Source of the DNA: Elioraea rosea
GTDB lineage: Bacteria; Pseudomonadota; Alphaproteobacteria; Acetobacterales; Acetobacteraceae
Assembly (NCBI RefSeq): GCF_007644105.1
Contig: NZ_VFAC01000035.1
Location: 1-42,289, forward strand
Length of the DNA stretch: 42,289 bases
Reading direction: 5' to 3'
Of this stretch, positions 25,556 through 34,246 are shown one piece after another (the stretch's first letter is position 1; every line of letters begins with the position of its first letter). The notes below the pieces were generated by a model. That model saw nothing but the letters and a program-made list of their open reading frames with translations, was not told the DNA's origin and did no database searches. The position numbers were made by a program, and so were the translations under genes.

Positions 25556-26983
25556 TCACCCGCGCCCGCCCGCGGCCTCGTAGGCGCGGGCGAAGGCGCG
25601 GGCGAAGGTCCCATCCGTGCTGCTGTCGGCATCGCGCAGGAGTGCGGCGAAGCGCTGCTCGAACAGGTCGAAGGCGCGGGCACGGCGCTGCGCCGGAACG
25701 AGGCTGAGCCCGCCCTGCGCCTCTGCCTCCTCGCGCAGCTTGCCCGGCTCGATCTCCGCGAGTACGGCACGCAGGCCCGCCTGGATGGCCTGCATGGTGG
25801 CGAGTTCGTGGTGCTTGATGTCGTCGAGGCTGTCGCGCACCGCCGTCTCGGCATCCATGAAGGCGCCGCGGCTCTCGCCGAGCATCGCGGCGAGCGCATC
25901 CTCGACGCTCGGGCTGAACTTCAGCGGATTGTTGCCGCGCGCGGCGATGATCGTCTGCTCGATGCGGAACTCGCTCTTGATCGAGGCGCGCGTGATCAGC
26001 ACCTCGCGCAGGCCCTCGACGAAAGCGCGGAACGCGGCGCCGAGGCCGCGCATCAGTTCCTCGGGCGGAACGGTGCTGCGGCGGACCAGGTCGGGCAGCC
26101 CCGCTCCCTTTAGGAAGGCGGTGAGCAGTTCCTCGCCGCCCTGCGCCGCAGGCGCCGCGGCGGGCTGCGGGGCGTGCGTCGCAGGCTCTGGCACCGCTGG
26201 CCGGGGCGGAGGCGGCGGCGGTTCGTGGCTCCCGAAGCCCTCCTCCCGCGCCTGGTGAGACGGCGCGGGTTCGGGCTGTGCGGACGGCGCCGGTGCCGCC
26301 TGGGGAAGGTCGAGGTCCCAGTCATCGGGGATGGCGGTCTTGACGACAGGCGGAACGAAGGCATCCGACGCGGCGGGCGTATGGTCCGGCCTGCTTCCCG
26401 AGGTGGTCCAGGAGGGGTCGGACAGCCTGTCGCCGCCCTGGATGTCGGCGAGCGGATCATAGTCGTCTGGGAGGGTCGGTCCGCCCCCGCCCTGCGGCCC
26501 GCCGAGCCCGCCGAACGGGTCGGTCGAGACGGGGCGCGAGGGCGGCTCGACGGCGAAGGGGTCGCGCCCGAACGGGTCATTCTGGAACGGCGCGGGAGGC
26601 TGCGCGGGAGGCGCGAACGGATCGTCCGCGAAGGGGTTGGCGCCGGCCCCGGCGCCAGGCTGGGCACGCTCCTCGATCCGAACCTCGATCTCGTACTCGC
26701 CCAGCGTCAGCCGGCTGCCGTCGCGCAAGGGGGCCGTGCCGCCGCGGCCGATCGGCTCGGCGGAACGGTCGAGGAACGTTCCGTTGGTGGAGAGATCGGT
26801 GACGGTCCACCGACCCGAGCGGAAGGCGATCGTGCAGTGGTTCTTGGAGAGATGCCGGTTCGGATCGGCCAGCACCCAGTCGGCGGTCTCGCCGCGGCCG
26901 ATGGTGATCTCGCCGCCCGTCACCCGTCTCGTGGCCGGAACGGCGGCATCGGGGCAGCGGACGACGGAGAGGATCAGCTCCAC
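25556..26983 (-). CDS. tagH: T6SS FHA-domain scaffold (Fha/TagH)
   Basis: 475 residues. The N-terminal FHA domain (about 20-95) carries ITIGRGETADWVL, the HLSKNHC phosphopeptide loop and LSTNGTFLD. A long Pro/Asp/Phe-rich linker (about 110-300) repeats the NPFADDPFA/DPFG theme. The C-terminal domain (about 300-475) with EELMRGLGAAFRAFVEGLRE is the TagH/ImpI T6SS-specific part. It binds phosphothreonine made by PpkA and is reset by PppA. It lies 11 bp after PAAR and 24 bp before tssJ. Confidence 0.94.
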   Translation of the reverse strand: MELILSVVRCPDAAVPATRRVTGGEITIGRGETADWVLADPNRHLSKNHCTIAFRSGRWTVTDLSTNGTFLDRSAEPIGRGGTAPLRDGSRLTLGEYEIEVRIEERAQPGAGAGANPFADDPFAPPAQPPAPFQNDPFGRDPFAVEPPSRPVSTDPFGGLGGPQGGGGPTLPDDYDPLADIQGGDRLSDPSWTTSGSRPDHTPAASDAFVPPVVKTAIPDDWDLDLPQAAPAPSAQPEPAPSHQAREEGFGSHEPPPPPPRPAVPEPATHAPQPAAAPAAQGGEELLTAFLKGAGLPDLVRRSTVPPEELMRGLGAAFRAFVEGLREVLITRASIKSEFRIEQTIIAARGNNPLKFSPSVEDALAAMLGESRGAFMDAETAVRDSLDDIKHHELATMQAIQAGLRAVLAEIEPGKLREEAEAQGGLSLVPAQRRARAFDLFEQRFAALLRDADSSTDGTFARAFARAYEAAGGRG

Positions 26984-26993
26984 CCTGCCCTCC

Positions 26994-27287
26994 TCACCCG
27001 CCGATCAGCACGGTCGGCGCGCCCGGGCCGACGATCATTCCGCCATGGGCGCAGTTGTCGAGCAGGCGCGCCGCCGGGAGGTTCATGATCATCACCGTCG
27101 CCGAGCCCTTCACGATCACATCCGGGGGGCCGACGCAGACGCACATGTCGGTCACCCGCGCCGCGGGCAGGTTCATGATCAGAACCGTCAGCGCGCCGGG
27201 CCCGACGATCGGCCCGCCGACATGCGGCACCGGCCCGGTGAACATGGGGCAGACATGCATATCGGTCAGTCGCGCCGCGGGGAACAT
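26994..27287 (-). CDS. PAAR-domain spike tip protein
   Basis: 97 residues from the ATG at 27287 (AGAGGAA upstream); the longer frame is a shadow of the next gene. It is a lone PAAR domain with a visible internal repeat: VLIMNLPAARVTDMCVC and VMIMNLPAARLLDNCAHGG. Candidate metal ligands are H11, H22, C49/C51, C79 and H81. It sharpens the VgrG tip and can carry effectors. No toxin extension is fused to it. It sits between the DUF6931-like gene and fha in the vgrG operon. Confidence 0.93.
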   Translation of the reverse strand: MFPAARLTDMHVCPMFTGPVPHVGGPIVGPGALTVLIMNLPAARVTDMCVCVGPPDVIVKGSATVMIMNLPAARLLDNCAHGGMIVGPGAPTVLIGG

Positions 27288-27306
27288 CGTTCCTCTCCCC
27301 TGCCTG

Positions 27307-27888
27307 TCAGGCGATCCGACCCGACCCGCCTGCGGCGATGTCGAGCCCGCTCTGGATGAAGCGCTGCAGCGTCGCCTCCGCCTTCTCTGGCTCGCGGCGC
27401 ACGGCGGCAAGCGAGACGGCCCCGGCGACGGCGACGCCCGTGAGATGCTCCGCCGGCGGCACGACCGGCTGGCCGGCAGGCGCCATGCTCCCGCCTGACC
27501 AGAACGCGCCGACGGCGGCCCAGGCCTCCGGGCTGCGGAACCCCGCCGCCTCGGCCCTGGCCATCGCCTCCCGCCGGAGCTCCTCTTCCGGCTTGCGCAC
27601 CCACGCCTCTGCCGCGACGAGGGCCGCGGCATCGGCGGGCGGCGCCTCGGGCGCCGTGGCGCGCGCGCACATGCAGGCCCACCACACCGCCTCTCGCTTC
27701 GGCAGCGCATGCGCCATGAACCGTGCGGCATCGGCCATCATGCCTGCCTGGACGATGCGCAGCAGCGCGGCCGCCGCATCGGGCGCTCCCGCTGCTGTGG
27801 CCGCTGCCTCCGGCGCGAGATCGGCGCGCTCGAGAACCGTCTCGAGAACGGCGGAGGCGAGCTTCACGGGGGGGCGGGGCGCGTTCAT
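27307..27888 (-). CDS. T6SS-linked helical protein, possibly DUF6931 family
   Basis: 193 residues, Ala-rich and predicted mostly helical, with no signal peptide and no membrane segment. Notable parts are LPKREAVWWACMCARA (residues 62-77), PEEELRREAMARAEAAGFRSPEAWAA-like helix with W residues, and the C-terminal LQRFIQSGLDIAAGG. I think it matches DUF6931, seen beside VgrG and PAAR in some alphaproteobacterial T6SS, but I am not certain of the family. Its position between vgrG (7-bp gap) and PAAR (19-bp gap) suggests an adaptor or loading factor for the spike. Effector activity cannot be excluded. Confidence 0.7.
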   Translation of the reverse strand: MNAPRPPVKLASAVLETVLERADLAPEAAATAAGAPDAAAALLRIVQAGMMADAARFMAHALPKREAVWWACMCARATAPEAPPADAAALVAAEAWVRKPEEELRREAMARAEAAGFRSPEAWAAVGAFWSGGSMAPAGQPVVPPAEHLTGVAVAGAVSLAAVRREPEKAEATLQRFIQSGLDIAAGGSGRIA

Positions 27889-27895
27889 GGGCGGC

Positions 27896-29893
27896 TCAAT
27901 TGATCATGATGATGCCGCCCTTCAGCATCATCATCGCGTCACCGTTGATCTTGGTCATCAGGCCCTTGGCCTCGAGCATCACGGTGCCTTCGATCTTCAC
28001 CATCATGCCCTTGATGGTCACGCCCATCTGGTCGATCTTCACCGAGCTCGAGCCCACCTTGAACTCGATAGCCTGCATCGCCTCGGTGTCGATCTTGCCG
28101 AGATCCACCTTGGTCGTCAGGTTCCCCATCGACACCTTCAGCGACATGTTGCCCATGCCGACCTTGGTGTCGAAATTCCCCTGGCTGATCTCGACCTTGT
28201 GGTTGCCCTGCTTGACTGTGAAGTCGTAGTCCCCCTTGGTGATGTGCTTCTGCTTGCCGTCGACCGTCAGCTCGCGGTCCACCTTCACGGTGACCTTCTC
28301 GTTGTTCTTGACCAGCCGCTCGTAGTCCTTCTGCGCCTGGAAGAAGATCTTCTCGCTTCCCGCCTTGTCGTCGAACACGAGCGCGTTGAAGTCGGACGCC
28401 CCTCCGCCTGGGGAGGAGCGGGTCATGATGCCCGTCTTGGTCTTCTCGTCGGGAAGCGGGATCGGCACCTGAGTCTCGTTGTTGTGCAGCGTGCCGAGCA
28501 CGACGGGCTGGTCGATGTCGTCATCGAGGAAGCCGACGATCACCTCCGTTCCGATGCGCGGGTAGTGCATGATGCCGAAGCCCTGCCCCGCCCAGGCCTG
28601 CGAAAGCCGCATCCAGCACGAGGCGTTCTCGTCTCCCTGGCCGAGCCTGTCCCAGTGGAACTGCACCTTCACGCGGCCGTATTCGTCGACATGGATCTCC
28701 TCACCGGCCGGGCCGACGACGGTGCCGACGAGCAGGTTCGGCACGGTGCGCGGCGGCACCGCGGCCGCCTTGCGGTAGGGCGTGTCGGGAGAGATCACCG
28801 TCACCTGCGTGCGGCACACCGGCGTCGCGCGCGCGTTCAGGTGGCTCTCATCCGTCATCAGCCGTTCAAGCCGTTCGATGAAGAAGAGTTTCGGCGCCTC
28901 ACCATCGTCGGTCGTCTCGCGCCGGTCGACCTGGATGCCGAGCATCGGGCGGTGCGACTCGGTATCGAACTGGGCGCGGAGCGAATCGGCCTCGACCTCC
29001 TCGATCATGCGCTGCGCGACCGGCTCGCCATCGGTCCGCGCGGCGGGGCTGTCACCGCGCGCGGTCGTCCGGTAGCGGCCGGGCCAGACGAACACCTCGA
29101 ACTTGTCGGCGAGATCGAGGCCGAGGACGGAGGATTTCTCGTTCGTCAGGTCGGTCGAGATGGCGCGGAACTCGCTGTCGGCGGTCGCCACCTTGCCGGG
29201 CTTCCAGCGATGCTCGACCTGCCAGCTCTCGTAGGCCTCGCGCACCTTCGCGAGGTCCCGCGGCACCAGCTTCAGCGCCTCCCCGCCCTGCGGCGATTTC
29301 AGCCCGTCATTGTGGTTGGTGATGATGAGCGTGTGCTTGTCGAGCGCCATCTCGACCCACCACACGAGCCCCTCCTCCGCCATCAGCCGGCAGGCGAAGG
29401 CATAGTCCGTCTCGTTGTACTGGATGACGTACTCGCGCGGATCGAGCGAGCCCTGCAGGGCGAAGGTGAAATCGCTGAAGCCGGCATCGCCGAACAGCGT
29501 CTCGAGGATTTCCTGGACGGTCTTGTTCTGGAATACGCGGCAATCCTGCGTGTGGCCGAGGAACCAGAACCACGGTACGAGCCGGCACGAGACGCGCCGG
29601 TAGCTTGCGCCGTACTGCCCGCCAAGAAAATCACCGAGCCGGAGCGCCACGACATGCCCATGCACCGATGCGGCCGTGCCGTCCTCCGGCCCGAGCGACA
29701 GGCCGACGGTCTTGCCCAGCATGTCCGCCGGCGCCATGGCGGTCTCGTCGGTAATGAAGTCGACCTCGTAGGTGGAGAGGCCACACAGCATCTCGGTGCC
29801 CGACACGCGTTCGGGGATCAGCGAATCGGGCGGATAAGGCCCGTTCGCCGAACGCATCGTGCGCTTCTCTGACAGGATCGTCGGGACCGCCAC
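27896..29893 (-). CDS. vgrG: T6SS spike protein VgrG (TssI)
   Basis: 665 residues from the GTG at 29893, chosen because GGGAGGAG lies 6 nt upstream; an upstream in-frame GTG (29965) adds Arg-rich residues without homology. The gp27-like domain (about 20-380) includes YNETDYAFACRLMAEEGL. The gp5 OB-fold has VGTVVGPAGEEIHVDEYGRV and the classic SQAWAGQGFGIMHYPRIG plus EVIVGFLDDDIDQPVVLG. The C-terminal needle is formed of short repeats and ends KGGIIMIN, with no fused effector domain. VgrG trimers crown the Hcp tube. It is the first gene of the right-arm operon. Confidence 0.97.
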   Translation of the reverse strand: MAVPTILSEKRTMRSANGPYPPDSLIPERVSGTEMLCGLSTYEVDFITDETAMAPADMLGKTVGLSLGPEDGTAASVHGHVVALRLGDFLGGQYGASYRRVSCRLVPWFWFLGHTQDCRVFQNKTVQEILETLFGDAGFSDFTFALQGSLDPREYVIQYNETDYAFACRLMAEEGLVWWVEMALDKHTLIITNHNDGLKSPQGGEALKLVPRDLAKVREAYESWQVEHRWKPGKVATADSEFRAISTDLTNEKSSVLGLDLADKFEVFVWPGRYRTTARGDSPAARTDGEPVAQRMIEEVEADSLRAQFDTESHRPMLGIQVDRRETTDDGEAPKLFFIERLERLMTDESHLNARATPVCRTQVTVISPDTPYRKAAAVPPRTVPNLLVGTVVGPAGEEIHVDEYGRVKVQFHWDRLGQGDENASCWMRLSQAWAGQGFGIMHYPRIGTEVIVGFLDDDIDQPVVLGTLHNNETQVPIPLPDEKTKTGIMTRSSPGGGASDFNALVFDDKAGSEKIFFQAQKDYERLVKNNEKVTVKVDRELTVDGKQKHITKGDYDFTVKQGNHKVEISQGNFDTKVGMGNMSLKVSMGNLTTKVDLGKIDTEAMQAIEFKVGSSSVKIDQMGVTIKGMMVKIEGTVMLEAKGLMTKINGDAMMMLKGGIIMIN
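28076..28210 (-). repeat. Five tandem 9-residue repeats in the VgrG needle
   Basis: VgrG residues 562-606 read as five 9-residue units: QGNHKVEIS, QGNFDTKVG, MGNMSLKVS, MGNLTTKVD, LGKIDTEAM. The pattern is x-G-N-x-x-x-K-V-x, which fits one rung edge of the triple beta-helix needle. The period is 9, not the octad typical of the T4 gp5 needle. Confidence 0.65.
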
Positions 29894-29912
29894 GCGCAAC
29901 TCCTCCCGCGCG

Positions 29913-29941
29913 AGGATACGCGAGCGACACGGGCGCGTCAC
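29913..29941 (-). promoter_or_regulatory. Possible promoter of the vgrG-to-pppA operon
   Basis: Minus strand -35 GTGACG (29941-29936) and -10 TATCCT (29918-29913) are separated by 17 bp, 4/6 matches each. The start point would fall near 29906, within the vgrG ribosome site, so the leader would be only about 14 nt. That short leader lowers my confidence. Confidence 0.35.
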
Positions 29942-29985
29942 GCTTCGGAGTAGCAACCTGCCCACGCATGCGGCATCGTTGGGCC

Positions 29986-30672
29986 ATGCGACGCGTGATC
30001 CTCATCATACCACTTCTCTGTCTCGCCATGCCGCTCGCCGCACAGCAGCGCAGCCAGGCGCCCGCTGCACCCGCGCCAGCGCAAGCCCCCGCGCCCGCCC
30101 AGGCCCCGGATGCGCCTGCGCCGGAGAATGCAGCGGCGATCGAAGGCTTCCGCTCCGCACGCTTCGGCATGACGGAGGCCGAGACGCGCGCCGCGATCCG
30201 GCGCGACTTCGCACAGGCCGCGGAACGGATCGCGAGCGAACAGACACCGGTCGAGCGCACCCAGGTGCTCACGCTTAACGTGCCCGACCTGATCCCCGAT
30301 GCCGGCACGGCCCGCGTGTCCTACATCCTCGGGCACCGCTCGAAGCGGCTGATCCAGGTGACGATCCTCTGGGGCCCGCCTGCCGATGCCTCGGCGCGGC
30401 CCGAGGCGCTGGTGAACGCGGCAGAGGCGCTTCGGGCACATTTCGCAGCGCTCGCCTGGCGGCCGGGAACGGTGGCGGGCGGCGTGGCGCTGGCGGACGG
30501 CTCGACGCTGGTCTTCCGCGGGCTCGATGAGAAGGGGCGGATGGCGCAGCTGCAGATCCTCCCCGGCCCGCCCGCCTCGGGCACAGGCCCGCGGCCCTTC
30601 GGCCTCCGCCTCGCCTATGTCGCCGACCCGCTGAACCCGGACGTGTTCCGGCTGCAGCGCGGCCAGTTCTGA
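29986..30672 (+). CDS. Secreted protein of unknown function
   Basis: 228 residues from the ATG at 29986; an in-frame ATG at 29968 would give 234. The N-terminus RRVILIIPLLCLAMPLAAQQ is a Sec signal peptide with probable cleavage after ALA-like LAA. An Ala/Pro/Gln linker with tandem APAQAP units follows (mature residues to about 50). The C-terminal domain begins IEGFRSARFGMTEAETRAAI, a pattern seen in small periplasmic proteins with an 'F-G-M-t-x-x-E' opening, and contains VSYILGHRSKRLIQVTILWG. I do not recognise a function. It is divergent from vgrG with 92 bp between starts, and 8 bp before the racemase-family gene. Confidence 0.75.
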   Translation: MRRVILIIPLLCLAMPLAAQQRSQAPAAPAPAQAPAPAQAPDAPAPENAAAIEGFRSARFGMTEAETRAAIRRDFAQAAERIASEQTPVERTQVLTLNVPDLIPDAGTARVSYILGHRSKRLIQVTILWGPPADASARPEALVNAAEALRAHFAALAWRPGTVAGGVALADGSTLVFRGLDEKGRMAQLQILPGPPASGTGPRPFGLRLAYVADPLNPDVFRLQRGQF

Positions 30673-30680
30673 GGGCCCGC

Positions 30681-31403
30681 ATGCGCCTGCTCCTCGTCAA
30701 CAGCAACACGACCGACGCGGTCACCGCCCGCATCGAGGCAGAGGCGCGCGCCGCCGCCGCGCCCGGGACGGTGGTCGAGGCGATGACCGCCCCGTTCGGC
30801 CTGCCGCTCATCGTCACGCGGGCAGACTGGCAGGTGGCTGGCACCGCGACGCTTGCGGCTCTCGGTGCGCGGGCGGGCCATTACGATGCCGCGATCATCG
30901 CCTGCTTCGGCGACCCCGGGCTCGATGCCGCGAAGATGCTCGCGGGCGTCCCCGTCCTCGGCATCTCCGAGGCCGCATTCCACGCCGCCTGCATGCTCGG
31001 CAAGCGCTTCGGGGTGGTGAGCTTCACGCGCGACCTGCAGCCGATGTTCGAGATGTGCCTCGACCTGCATGGCCTGCGCGGCCGCTGCTCCGGGTTCCGC
31101 ATGGGACCCTCCTTCTCTGGCGACCCCGGGCGGGTCGCGGAGGAGGCGGTGCCACTGGTCCGCCAGCTCGTCGCGGAGGCCATCGGCGAGGACGGCGCGG
31201 AGGTGGTCATCGTCGCCGGGGGGCCGCTCGCTGGCGTCGCGCGCCTCCTCGCCCCGGAAACCCCCGTGCCGCTGATCGACGGCACGGCGGCGGCGGTGTC
31301 GCTTGCCGAGGCGCTGGTGCGGCTCTCCCCGTCCCTGCCCCGCCAGGCGCCGCGCGCGCCGGTCGGGCTCGATCCCGCCCTCAGCGCGTTCTACCGAGGC
31401 TGA
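30681..31403 (+). CDS. Asp/Glu/hydantoin racemase-family protein with one catalytic cysteine
   Basis: 240 residues. LLLVNSNTTDAVTARI and IIACFGDPGLDAAKMLAG are characteristic of the hydantoin racemase branch of the Asp/Glu racemase superfamily; C75 is the first catalytic cysteine. In the two-base racemases a second cysteine sits in a 'LGCAG' motif, but here the stretch reads VVIVAGGPLAG (about 175-185), with Gly in that place. Other members with one cysteine are decarboxylases or isomerases, so the reaction is open. It starts 8 bp after the secreted unknown and its stop lies 3 bp from the convergent permease gene. Confidence 0.85.
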   Translation: MRLLLVNSNTTDAVTARIEAEARAAAAPGTVVEAMTAPFGLPLIVTRADWQVAGTATLAALGARAGHYDAAIIACFGDPGLDAAKMLAGVPVLGISEAAFHAACMLGKRFGVVSFTRDLQPMFEMCLDLHGLRGRCSGFRMGPSFSGDPGRVAEEAVPLVRQLVAEAIGEDGAEVVIVAGGPLAGVARLLAPETPVPLIDGTAAAVSLAEALVRLSPSLPRQAPRAPVGLDPALSAFYRG

Positions 31404-31406
31404 TCC

Positions 31407-33104
31407 CTACCTGCTTCTCCACGCCTGGGTGCGCCGCGCAATCACCCCGTCCGTCCAGACATGCAGGGCCTTCACGGCGGCGGAGGTGGCGAGGATGGTG
31501 ATCGCCATCGCCGCGGCAGCGCTCGCCTGGCCCGCCTCGTCCATCTGCACGAGCGCGACGGAGGCAGGCTTGGTGTCGGGCGCATAGAGGAACACCACCG
31601 CCGAGACGGTCGTCATCGCGTTGACGAAGAGATAGATCGCGACGTCGAGGATAACGGGAAGCGAGATCGGCACAGTCACGGCGAGGAAGCTTCGCCACAC
31701 CGGCACCTTGAGGCTCGCCGCGACGCTCTCGAACTCCGGGTCGAGTTGCTTCAGCGCGGTGACGGAGGCGAGATGGCCGACCGTGTAGAAATGCACGATC
31801 GAGTTCAGCACGAGGATGCCCGTCGTGCCGTAGAGGAAGCCCGCCGGGTTGGCCGGGGCGTTGAAGTAGAAGATGTAGGCGATGCCGAGCACGAGGCCGG
31901 GCACGGCGAGCGGCACGGTTGCGGCGAAGCGCACGATGCCGGCAAGCGCCGGTACTGTCTTCGCCTTCTCCATCCCGTAGGCGAAGACGAAGACGAGCGG
32001 CGCGCCGATCGCGGCCGTCCAGGCAGCGAGGGTGACGCTGTTCCACCAGCTTCCCCAGCCGGCGCTGTCGAACCGGCCGAACTCGTAGTTGGCGAGCGTC
32101 AGCGAGAGGTTCCACGGCCAGAACGTGATCAGGCTTCCCCAGGCGGCGACGCCGATCAAGCCGAGCATGAGGGCTGCGATCACGGCGCAGTGGAGGAGGA
32201 GCGGCCCGTCGCGCTTGGGCCTGCGCTTGGCCACGTAGGGTACGGCGCGGGCCGAGACCGAGGAGGTCTGCCGCCTGCGGGCCCAGCCATCGGCGAGATA
32301 GGCGAGTACGGCGGGGGCAAGCAGCACCATGCCGACCACCGCACCCATCTGGAAGTTCTGCTGCCCAACCACCTGCTTGTACACATCCGTCGCGAGCACG
32401 TTGAACGAGCCGCCGATCACCTTGGGGATGCCGAAATCGGTGATCACCAGCGTGAACACCACGAACCCTGCAGAGACCATGCCGTAGCGCGCCGCCGGAA
32501 GCGTGACCGTGCGCATCACCCGGATGCGCGAGGCGCGCAGTGCCTCCGCCGCCTCGTAGAGCCGCGCATCGGCGCCGGAAAGCGCGGTGGCGAGGATCAG
32601 CACCGCGGGCGGGAAGCAGTAGAACACCTCCGACACGATGATGCCTGCCGGCCCGTAGATCGTGCCGCCCATCAGGAGCGGCTTCAGCATGCCCTGGTTG
32701 CCGAAGAGATAGATCAGCGCGAGCGCAGGCAGCAGCGACGGTGCGAGGATGGGCAGAAGCGCGATGGCGCGGAAAAACGCCTTTCCCGGCATCGCGCTGC
32801 GCGTCAGCGCGTAGGCGTAGCCGAAGGCAAGAGGCAGCACGATCGCTGTCGTCAGCGCCGCGACCCAGAGGCTGTTCCAGAGCGAGCCGAGAAGCGCGGG
32901 GGTCTCGACGTAGCGGATGTAGTTGGCGAGCCCGACGAACCGCCCGGCCTCGTCCTGGAAGCTCTTGGCGAGAAGCGCCCCGAGCGGCGCGGCAAGGGCG
33001 ACGGCGAGGAAGAGCCCACCGAGCGCGACGACCGCGATGAGGACAACGTCGTCCGTCGAACGGACGGGGCGGACCCGCTGCGCCGCACGCGCGGCCGCGG
33101 TCAT
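31407..33104 (-). CDS. phnU2: Fused ABC transporter permease, probable 2-aminoethylphosphonate uptake
   Basis: 565 residues forming two homologous halves of a binding-protein-dependent permease in one chain, each with about six transmembrane helices. EEA-type loops include EAAEALRASRIRVMRTVTLPA in the first half and EFESVAASLKVPVWRSFLAV in the second, where the ATPase docks. Double-length permeases occur in the iron/phosphonate group of transporters. The start overlaps the ATPase stop by 4 bp. The phosphonate assignment rests on the adjacent phnX and flavoenzyme; by sequence alone an Fe(III) or polyamine transporter would also fit. Confidence 0.85.
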   Translation of the reverse strand: MTAAARAAQRVRPVRSTDDVVLIAVVALGGLFLAVALAAPLGALLAKSFQDEAGRFVGLANYIRYVETPALLGSLWNSLWVAALTTAIVLPLAFGYAYALTRSAMPGKAFFRAIALLPILAPSLLPALALIYLFGNQGMLKPLLMGGTIYGPAGIIVSEVFYCFPPAVLILATALSGADARLYEAAEALRASRIRVMRTVTLPAARYGMVSAGFVVFTLVITDFGIPKVIGGSFNVLATDVYKQVVGQQNFQMGAVVGMVLLAPAVLAYLADGWARRRQTSSVSARAVPYVAKRRPKRDGPLLLHCAVIAALMLGLIGVAAWGSLITFWPWNLSLTLANYEFGRFDSAGWGSWWNSVTLAAWTAAIGAPLVFVFAYGMEKAKTVPALAGIVRFAATVPLAVPGLVLGIAYIFYFNAPANPAGFLYGTTGILVLNSIVHFYTVGHLASVTALKQLDPEFESVAASLKVPVWRSFLAVTVPISLPVILDVAIYLFVNAMTTVSAVVFLYAPDTKPASVALVQMDEAGQASAAAAMAITILATSAAVKALHVWTDGVIARRTQAWRSR

Positions 33105-34243
33105 GCCTTGGTCGCATCGGCGCGCGGGAACAGCAGCACGCGGGACGGCGCGATCGAGACCGTGATCGAGACGCCGGGCACGAGGCCGAGGCTGCGCAGC
33201 GCGGCATCCGACATTTCAGCGACCAGCGGAAGGCCATGCGCCTCGAGCGAGACCCGTGCGATCGAGCCGAGATACTCGATGCCCCGCACCGCCGTCGCGA
33301 GCCAGGTGCCGTTCTGCGCACCGGGATGCACGAGGATGTCCTCCGGGCGGATGCAGACCTGCACGGCCGCGCCGGTGGGAAAGTCGCGCGCCGCATCGGC
33401 TGCGATCAGCGCGCGGCCGACAGCGACGGTTCCGGCATCCGTCACCGTTCCCGGAAGCGCGTTCATGTGGCCGACGAAGCCTGCGACGAAGAAGCTCGCC
33501 GGCGTGCGGTAGACCTCGTCCGGCGTGCCGACCTGCTCGATCCGCCCGCGGTTCATCACCACGATCCGGTCAGCGACCGAGAGCGCCTCCTCCTGGTCAT
33601 GCGTGACCATGATGGTGGTGATGCCGAGGCGGCGCTGCAGCGACTTGATCTCCGCGCGGAGATGGACGCGCACGAGCGCATCGAGCGCCGAGAGCGGCTC
33701 GTCGAGCAGCAACAGGCCCGGGTTCATAGCAATCGCGCGGGCAAGCGCCACGCGCTGCTGCTGCCCGCCGGAGAGCTGCGCGGGATACTTCCACCACTGG
33801 TCTGCGAGGCCGACGAGGTCGAGCAGCGCGCGCGCCCGGGTCTCGACCTCCGATCTCCTCCTGCCCTGCGCCGACAGCCCGTAGCCCACGTTGGCGAGCA
33901 CGGTCATGTTCGGAAACAGCGCGTAGGACTGGAAGACGATGCCGAAATCCCGACGGCTCGGCGACAGGGCGGAGACGTCGCGCCCGTCCTGGACGATGCG
34001 CCCCTCGTCCTGCGGATCGAGCCCGGCGATGGCGCGCAGGAGCGTGGTCTTGCCGCAGCCGGAAGGCCCGAGGAAGCAGACGAACTCGCCGCGTGCGATC
34101 GCGAGCGAGACGTCGTCAAGCGCGGTGAAGCTGCCGAAGCGCTTGGTCAGCCGTTCGGCGACGAGATAGGCCCCGGCCGTAGGCGGGGCCTCCACCTGGC
34201 GCGCCGCGCTGTCGCTCCGCGGCGCGGCCGCGATATCCGGCAC
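33101..34243 (-). CDS. phnT2: ABC transporter ATPase, probable 2-aminoethylphosphonate uptake
   Basis: 380 residues. Walker A GPSGCGKTT, signature LSGGQQQRVALARA, Walker B LLLDEPLSALD and the H-loop VTHDQEEAL are intact. The C-terminal third is a TOBE-type domain, typical of the CUT1/Fe/phosphonate ATPases (PotA-like). It follows the binding protein by 3 bp and overlaps the permease by 4 bp, which makes these three genes one translational unit. Substrate is inferred from neighbours. Confidence 0.88.
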   Translation of the reverse strand: MPDIAAAPRSDSAARQVEAPPTAGAYLVAERLTKRFGSFTALDDVSLAIARGEFVCFLGPSGCGKTTLLRAIAGLDPQDEGRIVQDGRDVSALSPSRRDFGIVFQSYALFPNMTVLANVGYGLSAQGRRRSEVETRARALLDLVGLADQWWKYPAQLSGGQQQRVALARAIAMNPGLLLLDEPLSALDALVRVHLRAEIKSLQRRLGITTIMVTHDQEEALSVADRIVVMNRGRIEQVGTPDEVYRTPASFFVAGFVGHMNALPGTVTDAGTVAVGRALIAADAARDFPTGAAVQVCIRPEDILVHPGAQNGTWLATAVRGIEYLGSIARVSLEAHGLPLVAEMSDAALRSLGLVPGVSITVSIAPSRVLLFPRADATKA

Positions 34244-34246
34244 GCC

